64,000 nucleotides of DNA from Candidatus Gastranaerophilales bacterium. Its GTDB lineage: Bacteria > Cyanobacteriota > Vampirovibrionia > Gastranaerophilales > Gastranaerophilaceae. A model generated the notes under the pieces. That model made no database searches. It was not told the origin of the DNA and saw only the letters and a list, made by a program, of their open reading frames with translations. Of this stretch, positions 26,586 through 34,926 are shown piece after piece. Within the stretch, counting starts at the first letter, position 1. Each line of letters starts with the position of its first letter. The stretch spans positions 146,264 to 210,263 of the forward strand of contig CALUPO010000002.1 in NCBI GenBank assembly GCA_944322675.1. The letters are read 5' to 3'. The position numbers and the translations under genes were made by a program.

Positions 26586-27575
26586 ATGCAAAAATTAAAC
26601 AAAAATAATATTGATGATGATAATACACAGGATTTTGAAGAATTATCACAAGATGAAAGTGATAATGCAGATGATATTGTTTATCAAATGCATGAGCCTA
26701 AAATTGCTGAAAGTTTAAAAACAATAAATTCTGATGATTCAGTTAAAATATACCTTCAACAAATAGGCAAAATTCCACTTTTAAAAAGCGATAAAGAACT
26801 TGAAATAGCTAAGAAAATTAAAGAAAAAAATTGTGAAAAATCAAAACAGATTTTAGTTAATTCCAATTTACGTCTTGTGGTAAGTATTGCTAAAAAATAT
26901 ATAGGTCGCGGCTTATCTTTTTTGGATTTAATTCAGGAAGGTAATTTAGGATTAATAAAAGCTGCGGAACGATTTGATTATACTAAAGGTTACAAGTTTT
27001 CAACTTATGCAACATGGTGGATACAACAAGCAATAACACGTGCTATTGCTGATAAATCAAGATTAATAAGACTACCTGTTCATATGATAGAAACATTAAA
27101 TAAAATTAGGAAAACAACAACTGACTTAAGTGTAGAATTAGGCAGAATGCCCACAAAAGATGAAATAGCTTATAGACTGGGGATCACTGTAAGCAAGTTA
27201 GGACAATTAATCTCACAAGCTCAAGAAACAGTAAGTATTGAAACACCCACTAATCAAAAAGAAGAATCGAGTATTTTAGGTGATTTTATTGTTGATGAAG
27301 AATCAGTTTCTCCTGATGTAAAAGTAACGCAAGAAAACATGTTTGGAGATATACGCAAAATATTAAATCAACTCAGTCCAAAAGAACGCGATGTTTTGAT
27401 TATGCGTTACGGATTAAATGAAGATGGACAAAAGAAAACTTTGGAAGAAATTGGGAATCGTTATGGTGTTTCTCGTGAACGTATACGTCAAATTGAAAAT
27501 AGAGCTATTTCTAAATTAAAAAAACTATGCAAAAATAACAATTTTAATAAAAATTTAAAGCACTATATATATTAA
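26586..27575 (+). CDS. rpoD: RNA polymerase sigma factor, RpoD/SigA type
   Basis: A primary-type sigma-70 of about 329 residues. An acidic N terminus replaces most of region 1.1. Region 1.2 is [16 protein letters not shown], and region 2 contains [20 protein letters not shown] and [17 protein letters not shown]. Region 3 is [13 protein letters not shown], and region 4 ends with the [24 protein letters not shown] place the start at ATG 26586 behind GGGAG (26573-26577); an in-frame ATG at 26571 lies only 4 bases after TATAAT. It could be the housekeeping factor or a cyanobacterial-style group 2 factor; the compact N terminus keeps both open. Confidence 0.92.
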   Translation: MQKLNKNNIDDDNTQDFEELSQDESDNADDIVYQMHEPKIAESLKTINSDDSVKIYLQQIGKIPLLKSDKELEIAKKIKEKNCEKSKQILVNSNLRLVVSIAKKYIGRGLSFLDLIQEGNLGLIKAAERFDYTKGYKFSTYATWWIQQAITRAIADKSRLIRLPVHMIETLNKIRKTTTDLSVELGRMPTKDEIAYRLGITVSKLGQLISQAQETVSIETPTNQKEESSILGDFIVDEESVSPDVKVTQENMFGDIRKILNQLSPKERDVLIMRYGLNEDGQKKTLEEIGNRYGVSRERIRQIENRAISKLKKLCKNNNFNKNLKHYIY

Positions 27576-27625
27576 ATTTAAAAAATGTAAAGTTTTGTAA
27601 CATTTTTCTTATTTTGTGAAATTTT

Positions 27626-27680
27626 GCTCCTTTTATTTTTTTTTATTCTTATATAAGAAGAATAAAAAATTTTAAGGAGC
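27626..27680 (+). promoter_or_regulatory. Long 5' UTR hairpin that pairs with the ribosome binding site
   Basis: GCTCCTT (27626-27632) is the exact complement of the Shine-Dalgarno segment AAGGAGC (27674-27680), which lies 8 bases before the ATG at 27689. Inside, TTTTTTATTCTT (27639-27650) pairs perfectly with AAGAATAAAAAA (27658-27669) around a 7-base loop. Folded, the site is hidden; the AU-rich inner stem should open easily. An RNA thermometer or another translational switch is possible. Confidence 0.5.
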
Positions 27681-27688
27681 TTAAATTT

Positions 27689-29095
27689 ATGAGTGATTTT
27701 GGTGTTAATTTTAAACAATTTTTTACAGATTTTAAAGATAATCTACAAAGCGATGATAGTTCAACAAAAGCAAAAGCTGCAATTGCTTTAGGTTTATCTA
27801 TTGCAAATCCTTTATCATTGTTATTGGCAGGAGTTATAAAAGGTTTAACTGGAACATCAAACATAATAGAATTGCAAGGAACAGACACCATTGCTATCTC
27901 AAATGAAGATGCTGTAAAAACATTCTCAAATAATTCAGTATTTAATGAAGAAGATTATCTAACAGATATTGAAGAACGCCCTTGGCAAGAAGTTGATATA
28001 AGTTCACTTACTGATTTAAGCTTACTTGACAATCCTGAAATTTTTCCAAAAGAAAAAATTTATGCAATGATTGCACATTACACTTTAGGTGATCAAGAAT
28101 TAACTCCTGAAATAAAAGAATATTTAGAAAAGAAAACTGGCGTAACTATAAATGACCCTCCAAGCGATGAAACACCTTTTAGCTCAATTAATTCCCAACT
28201 AACACCAAATATTATGAAAACATTTTCAGATAGCCAGCTTTCAATGTTATTAAATGCATACAATGAAGGAACACAGCAACTTGATGAATTTCAACTTAAA
28301 TATATAGAATTACGTGGTATTGGAGTCAATGCAACAGATAGTGAATCAACCACAGAAGAAGGTGGAGCACCAGAAACTCAATATCAGGCATTTAATCCAA
28401 ATGAAATTTCACTTGAAGAATTTAAAGCAACATACTCAACAAATGAACAACTTGAAGAAATTGCAAATAAATATAAAGAAGGTATTCAATCTTTATCACC
28501 TGATATGAAAGCTTATATCGAGGAAACTTTAGGCAAAACTATTGAAGATTATGACTATACTGCTTTAGATTTATCAAATATGTCTATTGATGATTTTAGT
28601 GCTTTAAATTATGATAACTACCAACTTGAAACTCTAGTTGCTCAATATCAAAATAAAGGGCTTAACCTGCCACAGGATATAATGAATTATATTACTGAAA
28701 AAGGAATAACAATAGATACAAATAACCAAAATACTCAAGAATCTTCTGTTAATACTGATAATGAAGTTAAAAGTGACTCATCCTTGGAAGAAATACCTGA
28801 TATTCCTTTATCCGATGCTGCAAATCCTTTTGCTGTGACATCAAGTGAAAATTCTAAAATTACAACAATAACACAAGAATCATTATTTGATATACAAAAA
28901 AGTACATTAGAAGAATATATTTCTACATATGAACAGACTCCAGATTTGATAGAATTTGCAGATGAACACACAAAAAATCAATTTTTACAGTTATATAATG
29001 AATATAAAGAACAATACCGCAAAGAAAGCGAAGATTTGCCTGAAGAAGTAAAAAATAAACTTGAAGCTAATGCAGGCGGAACAAGTACAACATAA
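27689..29095 (+). CDS. Acidic protein with four ~36-residue repeats, unknown function
   Basis: I do not recognise this 468-residue protein. After a hydrophobic stretch at about 28-56 (ALGLSIANPLSLLLAGVIKG), which may insert into a membrane, the chain is strongly acidic. It holds four diverged repeats, at about 121-156, 181-215, 252-287 and 310-344. They share a pattern of QL..L...Y..G...L.P....YIE...G.TI.D, for example NEQLEEIANKYKEGIQSLSP. The C terminus is helical and charged. The leader can fold over the ribosome binding site, and a strong terminator follows, so it is a separately controlled single gene. A structural or binding role is plausible, nothing more. Confidence 0.55.
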   Translation: MSDFGVNFKQFFTDFKDNLQSDDSSTKAKAAIALGLSIANPLSLLLAGVIKGLTGTSNIIELQGTDTIAISNEDAVKTFSNNSVFNEEDYLTDIEERPWQEVDISSLTDLSLLDNPEIFPKEKIYAMIAHYTLGDQELTPEIKEYLEKKTGVTINDPPSDETPFSSINSQLTPNIMKTFSDSQLSMLLNAYNEGTQQLDEFQLKYIELRGIGVNATDSESTTEEGGAPETQYQAFNPNEISLEEFKATYSTNEQLEEIANKYKEGIQSLSPDMKAYIEETLGKTIEDYDYTALDLSNMSIDDFSALNYDNYQLETLVAQYQNKGLNLPQDIMNYITEKGITIDTNNQNTQESSVNTDNEVKSDSSLEEIPDIPLSDAANPFAVTSSENSKITTITQESLFDIQKSTLEEYISTYEQTPDLIEFADEHTKNQFLQLYNEYKEQYRKESEDLPEEVKNKLEANAGGTSTT

Positions 29096-29124
29096 AATTA
29101 ACTAACACACATATATATTACAAT

Positions 29125-29160
29125 AAAAAAAGACTCTTAAGTTTTAAGAGTCCTTTTTTT
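29125..29160. terminator. Bidirectional intrinsic terminator
   Basis: GACTCTTAA (29132-29140) and TTAAGAGTC (29144-29152) form a 9-bp stem with a GTT loop, flanked by an A run on the left and CTTTTTTT on the right. It serves the repeat-protein gene and the convergent rpaB-like gene. Confidence 0.85.
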
Positions 29161-29177
29161 ATATTATTTATACTTAA

Positions 29178-29930
29178 TTAAGATATCCTTTGAAACATAT
29201 ACCCCATTCCCCTTGCTGTCAAAATTAACTCAGGATTTGCAGGGTCATTTTCAAGCTTAGAGCGTAAACGTGAAATATGAACATCAACAACACGTGTATC
29301 GATTCTGTGATCTGCAGGATATGACCAAACATGCTGCAAAATTTCATTTCTTGAATATGCCTGTCCGGAATTATTAACCAACAACTCAAGCAAACTAAAT
29401 TCCATACCTGTTAAACGTATTCGTTCATTTTTCTTAAATACCTGACGACGAGCTGTATCTATTTTTATATTTCCTGTTGTAATAACATTTTTAGCTATTT
29501 TTCCCCCAACAAATGAAGCTTTATTTGAAGAGGTACGTCTTAAAATAGCTTTAACACGTGCTTCAAGTTCTTTGGGACTAAAAGGTTTTATAACATAATC
29601 ATCAGCACCTAATTCAAGCCCTGTTATTCTTTCTGACACATCTCCAAGTGCAGTTAATATAATAATTGGTACATCGGATGTACGACGTATCTCACGAACT
29701 ACACCATAACCATCCATTTTTGGCATCATAACATCAAGAACAATCAAATCAGGATTTTCCTTATTAAAAACAGTAATAGCTTCTTCACCATCAGCTGCTG
29801 TTACAATATCATAACCAATCATTTTTAAACGTGTTTCAAGTATCCGGCGAATACTTGCTTCATCGTCTGCTACAAGTATTTTCTGCTTTACTTCTTCTAA
29901 ATAATCATTTTCAAGTTCATTTTCACTCAT
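29178..29930 (-). CDS. rpaB: OmpR-family response regulator, RpaB/Ycf27-like
   Basis: The 250-residue regulator has a receiver domain (KILVADDEASIRRILETRLK, phospho-acceptor Asp in LIVLDVMMPKMDGYG, then ADDYVIKPFSPKELEARVKA) and a winged-helix DNA-binding domain ending in VDVHISRLRSKLENDP and ARGMGYMF. The exact wording around EASIRRILETRL, ALGDVSERITGLELGADDYV and PKELEARVKAILRR is what I know from cyanobacterial and plastid RpaB/Ycf27. There RpaB is an essential, redox- and light-linked regulator of photosynthesis and stress genes. Here no photosynthesis gene is visible, so its targets must differ. No partner kinase is adjacent. Confidence 0.85.
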   Translation of the reverse strand: MSENELENDYLEEVKQKILVADDEASIRRILETRLKMIGYDIVTAADGEEAITVFNKENPDLIVLDVMMPKMDGYGVVREIRRTSDVPIIILTALGDVSERITGLELGADDYVIKPFSPKELEARVKAILRRTSSNKASFVGGKIAKNVITTGNIKIDTARRQVFKKNERIRLTGMEFSLLELLVNNSGQAYSRNEILQHVWSYPADHRIDTRVVDVHISRLRSKLENDPANPELILTARGMGYMFQRIS

Positions 29931-30240
29931 ATTAAACCTTAATTTTAACTTATTACTACGTCTAGTTGCTTTTTACAAAGTAAATATTAAAAAATATTTC
30001 CTTTTGTTAATTTATATTACCACATATTAAGTTTTTTTTCAAAGTTTTTTTTATTTTTCTATTAATTAGCCCAAAATTAACCATTTGTACTATTTATGAA
30101 GTTTATAAAAAAATATTAAACTAAAGAATTAAATCGTTATGTTATTAAAAAAGTAAGAAGAAAAGTAAATAATATAAACATAAAAATAATTAATTAAATT
30201 AATATTAAAAAATAGCTCAAATTGCAAAGGAGTGTGCATT
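29931..30240. other. AT-rich divergent intergenic region
   Basis: These 310 bases between rpaB (minus) and the DUF378 gene (plus) contain no credible ORF. They are extremely AT-rich, with two runs of eight T around 30032-30054. They must hold both promoters, but I cannot pick out a convincing -35/-10 pair. The only clear signal is AAAGGAG at 30226-30232 before the downstream gene. Confidence 0.5.
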
Positions 30241-30459
30241 ATGGTTAGAATCCTAAGAAAAATTTCATACGCATTAGTTATTTTAGGTGCATTAAACTGG
30301 GGGCTTGTAGGTTTACTTCAGTTTGATTTAATTGCGTTCTTATTTGGTTATATGACACTTGCAAGTCGTATAATTTATTCATTAGTAGGTATTAGTGCAA
30401 TTGTTTCACTTGCAACAGCATATTCTCCTTGTGTGGAGACCGAATATTATTGCAAGTAA
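30241..30459 (+). CDS. DUF378 family small membrane protein
   Basis: The 72-residue protein has two transmembrane helices (about 10-30 and 42-60). It carries the conserved pattern ISYALVILGALNWGLVGL of the DUF378 (YuzA-like) family, whose function is unknown. It ends with a Cys-containing tail (SPCVETEYYC). I choose ATG 30241, placed 8 bases after AAAGGAG; an in-frame GTG at 30232 overlaps that site. It is monocistronic and followed by a strong hairpin terminator. Confidence 0.85.
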   Translation: MVRILRKISYALVILGALNWGLVGLLQFDLIAFLFGYMTLASRIIYSLVGISAIVSLATAYSPCVETEYYCK

Positions 30460-30488
30460 TTTAAACTAAATATTGAACGCAACTTTAT

Positions 30489-30520
30489 AAAACCGTTCTT
30501 AAAAAAGAACGGTTTTATTA
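30489..30520. terminator. Intrinsic terminator between DUF378 gene and cdd
   Basis: AAAACCGTTCTT (30489-30500) and AAGAACGGTTTT (30505-30516) make a perfect 12-bp stem with an AAAA loop. The stem has A/T-rich ends on both sides and lies between two convergent genes. Confidence 0.8.
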
Positions 30521-30526
30521 TTTATT

Positions 30527-30925
30527 TTATATTTTAAAAGAATATGGCAATAATTCGTTAATAGAAAATACTTTAATTTTGTTATTTTCATCTTCAAGAA
30601 TTATTTTAACAGACTCATTTTCATTATCATTTGAAAATTCTTTAATCCATTGCCTACAAGCACCACATGGAAAACATAATTTCTTATTAGGAGAATATAT
30701 CGCAACTTTAATTATACAATTCTCACCATTTGAAATACCGCTTGCAATAGCATTTCGCTCAGCACAAAGGGACAATCCATAACTTGCATTTTCAATATTT
30801 GAACCTTTGTATATATTACCTGTCTTAAATAAAACACAAGCCCCTACATTAAAATTAGAATAAGGTGCATAATTTAACTTACTTGCATCTTTCGCTATAT
30901 TTAAAAGTTCTTCATCATTTTTCAT
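30527..30925 (-). CDS. cdd: Cytidine deaminase
   Basis: It deaminates cytidine and deoxycytidine to uridine forms in pyrimidine salvage. The zinc site is complete: Cys54 with catalytic Glu56 in CAERNA, and Cys87/Cys90 in PCGACRQW. The N-terminal YAPYSNFNVGA and SNIENASYG substrate motifs are intact. At 132 residues it is the short, tetrameric type. The ATG lies directly before the conserved start. It is a single gene, convergent with the DUF378 gene. Confidence 0.94.
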   Translation of the reverse strand: MKNDEELLNIAKDASKLNYAPYSNFNVGACVLFKTGNIYKGSNIENASYGLSLCAERNAIASGISNGENCIIKVAIYSPNKKLCFPCGACRQWIKEFSNDNENESVKIILEDENNKIKVFSINELLPYSFKI

Positions 30926-31050
30926 TATTTTATTTTAAATGTATAATATTATATAAAAATCAATCGTTAAGATGATTAAAGTTTTTATTATATTTTTAAT
31001 AATATCTAATAATTATAAAAGGGTGAATAAAGGGGTATTACATAATAATT

Positions 31051-31869
31051 ATGGCAAATTGTATTTATAAAAAAATCTTTTTACTTTTTTTAAGTTTTTA
31101 TTTTTCACAAATATTAGTATTTGCACAACAAAACCTGCTAATAATAGGTGAGTATAAAACTTCAATACCTGAACATTATTTTATATATAGTAATATTACA
31201 AATTTGATAAGTTCAGGAATTGAAAATGAAATAAATAAAGGTAATCAAGTTAGAGCTATTAATATTAATAATCTTGAAACAAAAATCAAAGTTAAGCAAA
31301 TTGAAAATTGTATAAATTTATACAAATATTCAAATACGATAGACTATAAAACATTAAAACAACTTGGAAACGATTCAAAAGCATCAAAAGTTTTATTTGT
31401 AAGTGCAAATGTTGACACTCAACGTGAATTTTTACATCCTACTATATGGTATAAATTAAGTATAGCAGGTGAAGGAACAGTTAAATCTGCCCTTGTTGTT
31501 AACACTTCTTTGACTCTTCTTGATCTTAAAAAGGAATCTATATTATGGGAATATACTTGTGAAAATATAATTAAATCAAAAAAACAAGATGTTGTTCCAA
31601 TAAGTTCATACGAAAATACACAAATGTACGAAATAAAAACACAAATGCTAAAAACAGTTAAAAATGCTGCAAAATGTATCGAATATAGAACTTTTTATGC
31701 AGATTATCCTGGAGATCCTGAAGTATTGCCTCCTGTACCTTTAATGAAAGGTGAAATGTTGCCGGCTTTTTATGATAAAACTAAAGTAGAAAGCAAAAAA
31801 ATTATAAAAAATTCAAAAGAAAAAATAAAAAAATTTAAAAAAGAAAATCATATTTTTGAAAATTTATAA
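31051..31869 (+). CDS. Secreted protein of unknown function
   Basis: A 272-residue protein with a clear signal peptide (KKIFLLFLSFYFSQILVFAQ, cleavage after Ala near residue 25) and no lipobox. The mature part alternates beta and helix segments. LKQLGNDSKASKVLFVSANV around residue 110-130 recalls the LGxxxGADxVL pattern of CsgG/LpoB-like periplasmic folds, but the match is weak. The C-terminal 35 residues are very Lys-rich. It precedes a small membrane protein and a sensor kinase on the same strand, so it may belong to that signalling unit. I cannot assign a function. Confidence 0.45.
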   Translation: MANCIYKKIFLLFLSFYFSQILVFAQQNLLIIGEYKTSIPEHYFIYSNITNLISSGIENEINKGNQVRAININNLETKIKVKQIENCINLYKYSNTIDYKTLKQLGNDSKASKVLFVSANVDTQREFLHPTIWYKLSIAGEGTVKSALVVNTSLTLLDLKKESILWEYTCENIIKSKKQDVVPISSYENTQMYEIKTQMLKTVKNAAKCIEYRTFYADYPGDPEVLPPVPLMKGEMLPAFYDKTKVESKKIIKNSKEKIKKFKKENHIFENL

Positions 31870-31926
31870 AAAGTAAATCTTTAAAAATTATAAAAAATAT
31901 GGTATATTAACAAATAAGTGGAAATT

Positions 31927-32178
31927 ATGAATATTATGAAAAATGATTTGTATAAAAAAAGTATATGCGGATTATTTGTAAGTGGTGCGGTAATAATTTA
32001 TGGTGTTATAATTTTTTGTAAGACTTTTTCTTTTGATTTAAATACTTTATTATATGCCATAAAAAATCTATTAATAACTGGTATAATTTTTGGTATTTTA
32101 GGAGCGAAAATAGGTGAAATTATTGATTGTGCATATATTAAAAAAATAAAAAAATTCTCACAAAGTAAAAAAATATAA
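31927..32178 (+). CDS. Small two-helix membrane protein
   Basis: An 83-residue protein with two predicted transmembrane helices (about 11-33 and 43-62, the second with GIIFGILGAKIGEII) and a very basic C terminus. The positive-inside rule therefore puts both ends in the cytoplasm. No family is recognised. The ATG at 31927 is chosen; a GTG three codons earlier is possible. It lies 28 bp before the histidine kinase gene and may be cotranscribed as an accessory factor, which is only a positional guess. Confidence 0.45.
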   Translation: MNIMKNDLYKKSICGLFVSGAVIIYGVIIFCKTFSFDLNTLLYAIKNLLITGIIFGILGAKIGEIIDCAYIKKIKKFSQSKKI

Positions 32179-32206
32179 AAAAATAATAGGCAATTGGAGT
32201 TTAAAT

Positions 32207-33829
32207 ATGTTTTTATGGTTTAAAAAAATAAAAAGGACTTTAAAGTTAGAATTTACGTTACTTACAAGTTTACTTGTTATGTTGATAATATTATCAATAT
32301 CCTTTTACGTTATATCATTTGTAAAAAACTTATCTCAAAGTGCTTCTAATCAATCTTTAATGCTAAACGAAACCATAGGACGTATGGTAACGGATATGAT
32401 TTCAAATAATATAAAAAATAATACAATGCCAAAAATTCAAACTGACATTGACAATATGATGAAAGTCAATTTGATATCATATGTTGTTGTTAGAAATGTA
32501 AAAACAAAAACAATTGAATTTTCAACAATTCCACAAATTAAAAATAAAAAATTATTCCCAAGTAATAATTTAATATCTGAAATTAGAAAAAATAATAAAA
32601 TGCCAAACTATGAACGCGAAACATTTAGTCTTGTAAATAGTTTTAAAGACTATACAATCCACATAGGTTTTTATCAAGATCCTGTTCTTGTTTCATCTCT
32701 TGATGGATTTAGAAAAAATCTTGCAGGACTTGTAGCTATATTTATATGTATTGGCTTATTGTTATCACGTTCTATGGTTAATATGATAATAAAACCAATT
32801 AATCAACTTGTTGATTCGAGCACAAAAATGGCTCAAGGTGATTTATCAAATAGAATTGAAGAATGTGTATATATTGAAATAAATAGATTAATATATGCAT
32901 ATAATTTAATGGCAGAAAATTTACAACAATTATATAATTCACTTGAAAATAAAGTAAAAGACCGTACAAAAGAATTAAATAATGCATTAAATGAACTTAA
33001 ACAAACACAAGCGATGATGGTTCACAGCGAAAAAATGAAATCTTTAGGCGAACTTGTTGCTGGTGTAACGCATGAAATAAATAATCCTGTGAATTTCATT
33101 TATGGTAATTTAATTTATTTAAGAGATTATACTCGACAAATGTTTGAACTTATTGATAAATATAACCAGTATGAAAATGAATTAACAGAATCTCACAAAA
33201 ATGATATAGAAGAAAAGAAAAAAGAAATTGATCTTGATTTTATAAGAAGTGACTTACCATCCTTATTAAATAGTTGCGAAGAAGGTACAAATCGAACAAA
33301 AAATATAGTTGCAGATTTAAAAAATTTCTCACGTATGGAAGAAGCCATATTTAGTGATATTAATTTACCCCCTGAAATTGATACTATTTTAAACATATTA
33401 CATAGCAAATATAAAGATAGAATAGTTATACATAAAGAATATGAAGAAGATTTACCAAAGATTGAAGCATACGGCGGTCAATTAAATCAAGTTTTAATGA
33501 ATATACTTGATAATTCAATAGGTGCAATTAAAAATGAAGGAAATATATGGATAAAAATATATACCCATAAAGATGAAAATAAATGTTTTATTGAAATTCA
33601 AGACGATGGCTGTGGAATGGATGAAGAAACTAAAGAAAAAATATTTAATCCATTTTTTACAACAAAACCTGTAGGGCAGGGAACAGGTCTTGGATTATCA
33701 ATAAGTTATAAAATTATACAAAGTCACAATGGACAAATAACAGTTAATTCAAAACTAAACGAAGGAACTATTTTTAAAATAGAACTACCAATAACTCAAT
33801 TAAAACAAAATGTAAACAATATAGTATAG
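32207..33829 (+). CDS. Membrane-bound sensor histidine kinase with HAMP domain
   Basis: The 540-residue kinase has a transmembrane helix at about 15-40, a periplasmic sensor of about 125 residues with no recognised fold, and a second helix near 170-190. A HAMP domain ([20 protein letters not shown]) and a coiled coil follow. The phospho-acceptor box is [20 protein letters not shown] (His near residue 288). The ATPase domain has [16 protein letters not shown] and [10 protein letters not shown]. The [14 protein letters not shown] wording is typical of cyanobacterial hybrid-type kinases. The next gene, 13 bp away, encodes a receiver-HD-GYP protein, its likely partner. Confidence 0.9.
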   Translation: MFLWFKKIKRTLKLEFTLLTSLLVMLIILSISFYVISFVKNLSQSASNQSLMLNETIGRMVTDMISNNIKNNTMPKIQTDIDNMMKVNLISYVVVRNVKTKTIEFSTIPQIKNKKLFPSNNLISEIRKNNKMPNYERETFSLVNSFKDYTIHIGFYQDPVLVSSLDGFRKNLAGLVAIFICIGLLLSRSMVNMIIKPINQLVDSSTKMAQGDLSNRIEECVYIEINRLIYAYNLMAENLQQLYNSLENKVKDRTKELNNALNELKQTQAMMVHSEKMKSLGELVAGVTHEINNPVNFIYGNLIYLRDYTRQMFELIDKYNQYENELTESHKNDIEEKKKEIDLDFIRSDLPSLLNSCEEGTNRTKNIVADLKNFSRMEEAIFSDINLPPEIDTILNILHSKYKDRIVIHKEYEEDLPKIEAYGGQLNQVLMNILDNSIGAIKNEGNIWIKIYTHKDENKCFIEIQDDGCGMDEETKEKIFNPFFTTKPVGQGTGLGLSISYKIIQSHNGQITVNSKLNEGTIFKIELPITQLKQNVNNIV

Positions 33830-33842
33830 TTTAGGTGTGAAA

Positions 33843-34850
33843 ATGGATTATAATACAATATTAATTGTTGATGATGAAGAAGATAATTTAGCGTTATTAT
33901 ATCGGATATTTCGTAATAAATATACAATTCTAAAAACAACATCTCCTATTGAGGGATTAGAAATATTAAAAAGTCATAATGTAAATATAGTTATATCAGA
34001 TCATAAAATGCCTGTTATGGATGGTGTTGAGTTTTTAGAAAATGTAGCTAAATATAATCCTGATATAATAAGAATATTAGTAACAGCTTTTTCGGATGCT
34101 TCCATTTTGATTGATTCAATAAATAGAGCATCTATATACCAATATGTAAAAAAGCCTTATAATCCTCAAGAAATGACTCTTATCGTTGAGCAGGCAATAG
34201 AATATCAACAATTAAAAAATGATAATAATATTTTAGTAACAGATTTAAAAGATTTATTTTCAGGCACAATAATGGCCATTATTGAAGCTTTAGATGCAAA
34301 AGATTCTTTTACCTTAGGAAGAAGCAGGCGAGTAGCTTTTTATGCTTTAAAAATTGCACAAAGATTAAATTTAAGTAAAGAAGAACAAATAAAAATTGAA
34401 CTCGCTGGACTTTTACATGATATAGGAATGATTGGAGTAAGTGACAATATTCTATATAAAACAGAACAATTAACTAATGAAGAATATGCACAAATAAAAG
34501 AACATGTTCAACATGGTGTCAAAATTTTAAGTGAAATAAAACAATTAAAAGATGTCATTGAAATAGTTAGATACCACCATGAAAAATATGATGGCAGCGG
34601 ATACCCATTGGGTATTGTAGGGGAAGATATACCATTGGGAGCAAGAATAATTGCAATTTGTGACACTTTTGATTCAATGATATCATATCGAACATATAGA
34701 CAGGCATTAACGCCAACTGAAGCTTTAAATAAAATTAAGACTTTAAGCTATACACAATTTGATCCTAATATAGTTAATGTTTTTGAAGAAGTATTTCCAA
34801 GTATTATAAATGAAATAAAAAACTATGATAATTTATATTTAAAAATATAA
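33843..34850 (+). CDS. Response regulator with HD-GYP c-di-GMP phosphodiesterase domain
   Basis: The N-terminal receiver (LIVDDEEDNLALL, phospho-acceptor Asp in VISDHKMPVMDG) is joined to an HD-GYP output domain. The catalytic HD pair lies in AGLLHDIGM (near residue 191), and the HHEKYDGSGYP motif near 245 is intact. Intact HD-GYP proteins hydrolyse c-di-GMP, so the upstream kinase probably controls c-di-GMP breakdown. The start is ATG 33843 behind AGGTG; a GTG two codons earlier is less likely. It ends the operon and faces a minus-strand gene. The window also encodes a GGDEF cyclase at 52418-53875. Confidence 0.92.
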   Translation: MDYNTILIVDDEEDNLALLYRIFRNKYTILKTTSPIEGLEILKSHNVNIVISDHKMPVMDGVEFLENVAKYNPDIIRILVTAFSDASILIDSINRASIYQYVKKPYNPQEMTLIVEQAIEYQQLKNDNNILVTDLKDLFSGTIMAIIEALDAKDSFTLGRSRRVAFYALKIAQRLNLSKEEQIKIELAGLLHDIGMIGVSDNILYKTEQLTNEEYAQIKEHVQHGVKILSEIKQLKDVIEIVRYHHEKYDGSGYPLGIVGEDIPLGARIIAICDTFDSMISYRTYRQALTPTEALNKIKTLSYTQFDPNIVNVFEEVFPSIINEIKNYDNLYLKI

Positions 34851-34855
34851 ATTAT

Positions 34856-34884
34856 AAAAAAAAAGGATTGTTAAATAACAATCC
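34856..34884 (-). terminator. Terminator for the His-tailed membrane protein gene
   Basis: GGATTGTT (34865-34872) and AACAATCC (34877-34884) form an 8-bp stem. On the minus strand a run of nine T (complement of 34856-34864) follows directly, so it terminates the minus-strand gene. Confidence 0.8.
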
Positions 34885-34926
34885 CTAACGTTAAAAAACT
34901 AATTAATATTAGTGTAGAAAACGTTA

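Noticed and set aside
28314..28508. 64-codon plus-strand ORF inside the repeat protein gene
   Set aside because: It is another frame of the 27689-29095 gene, with no start signals.
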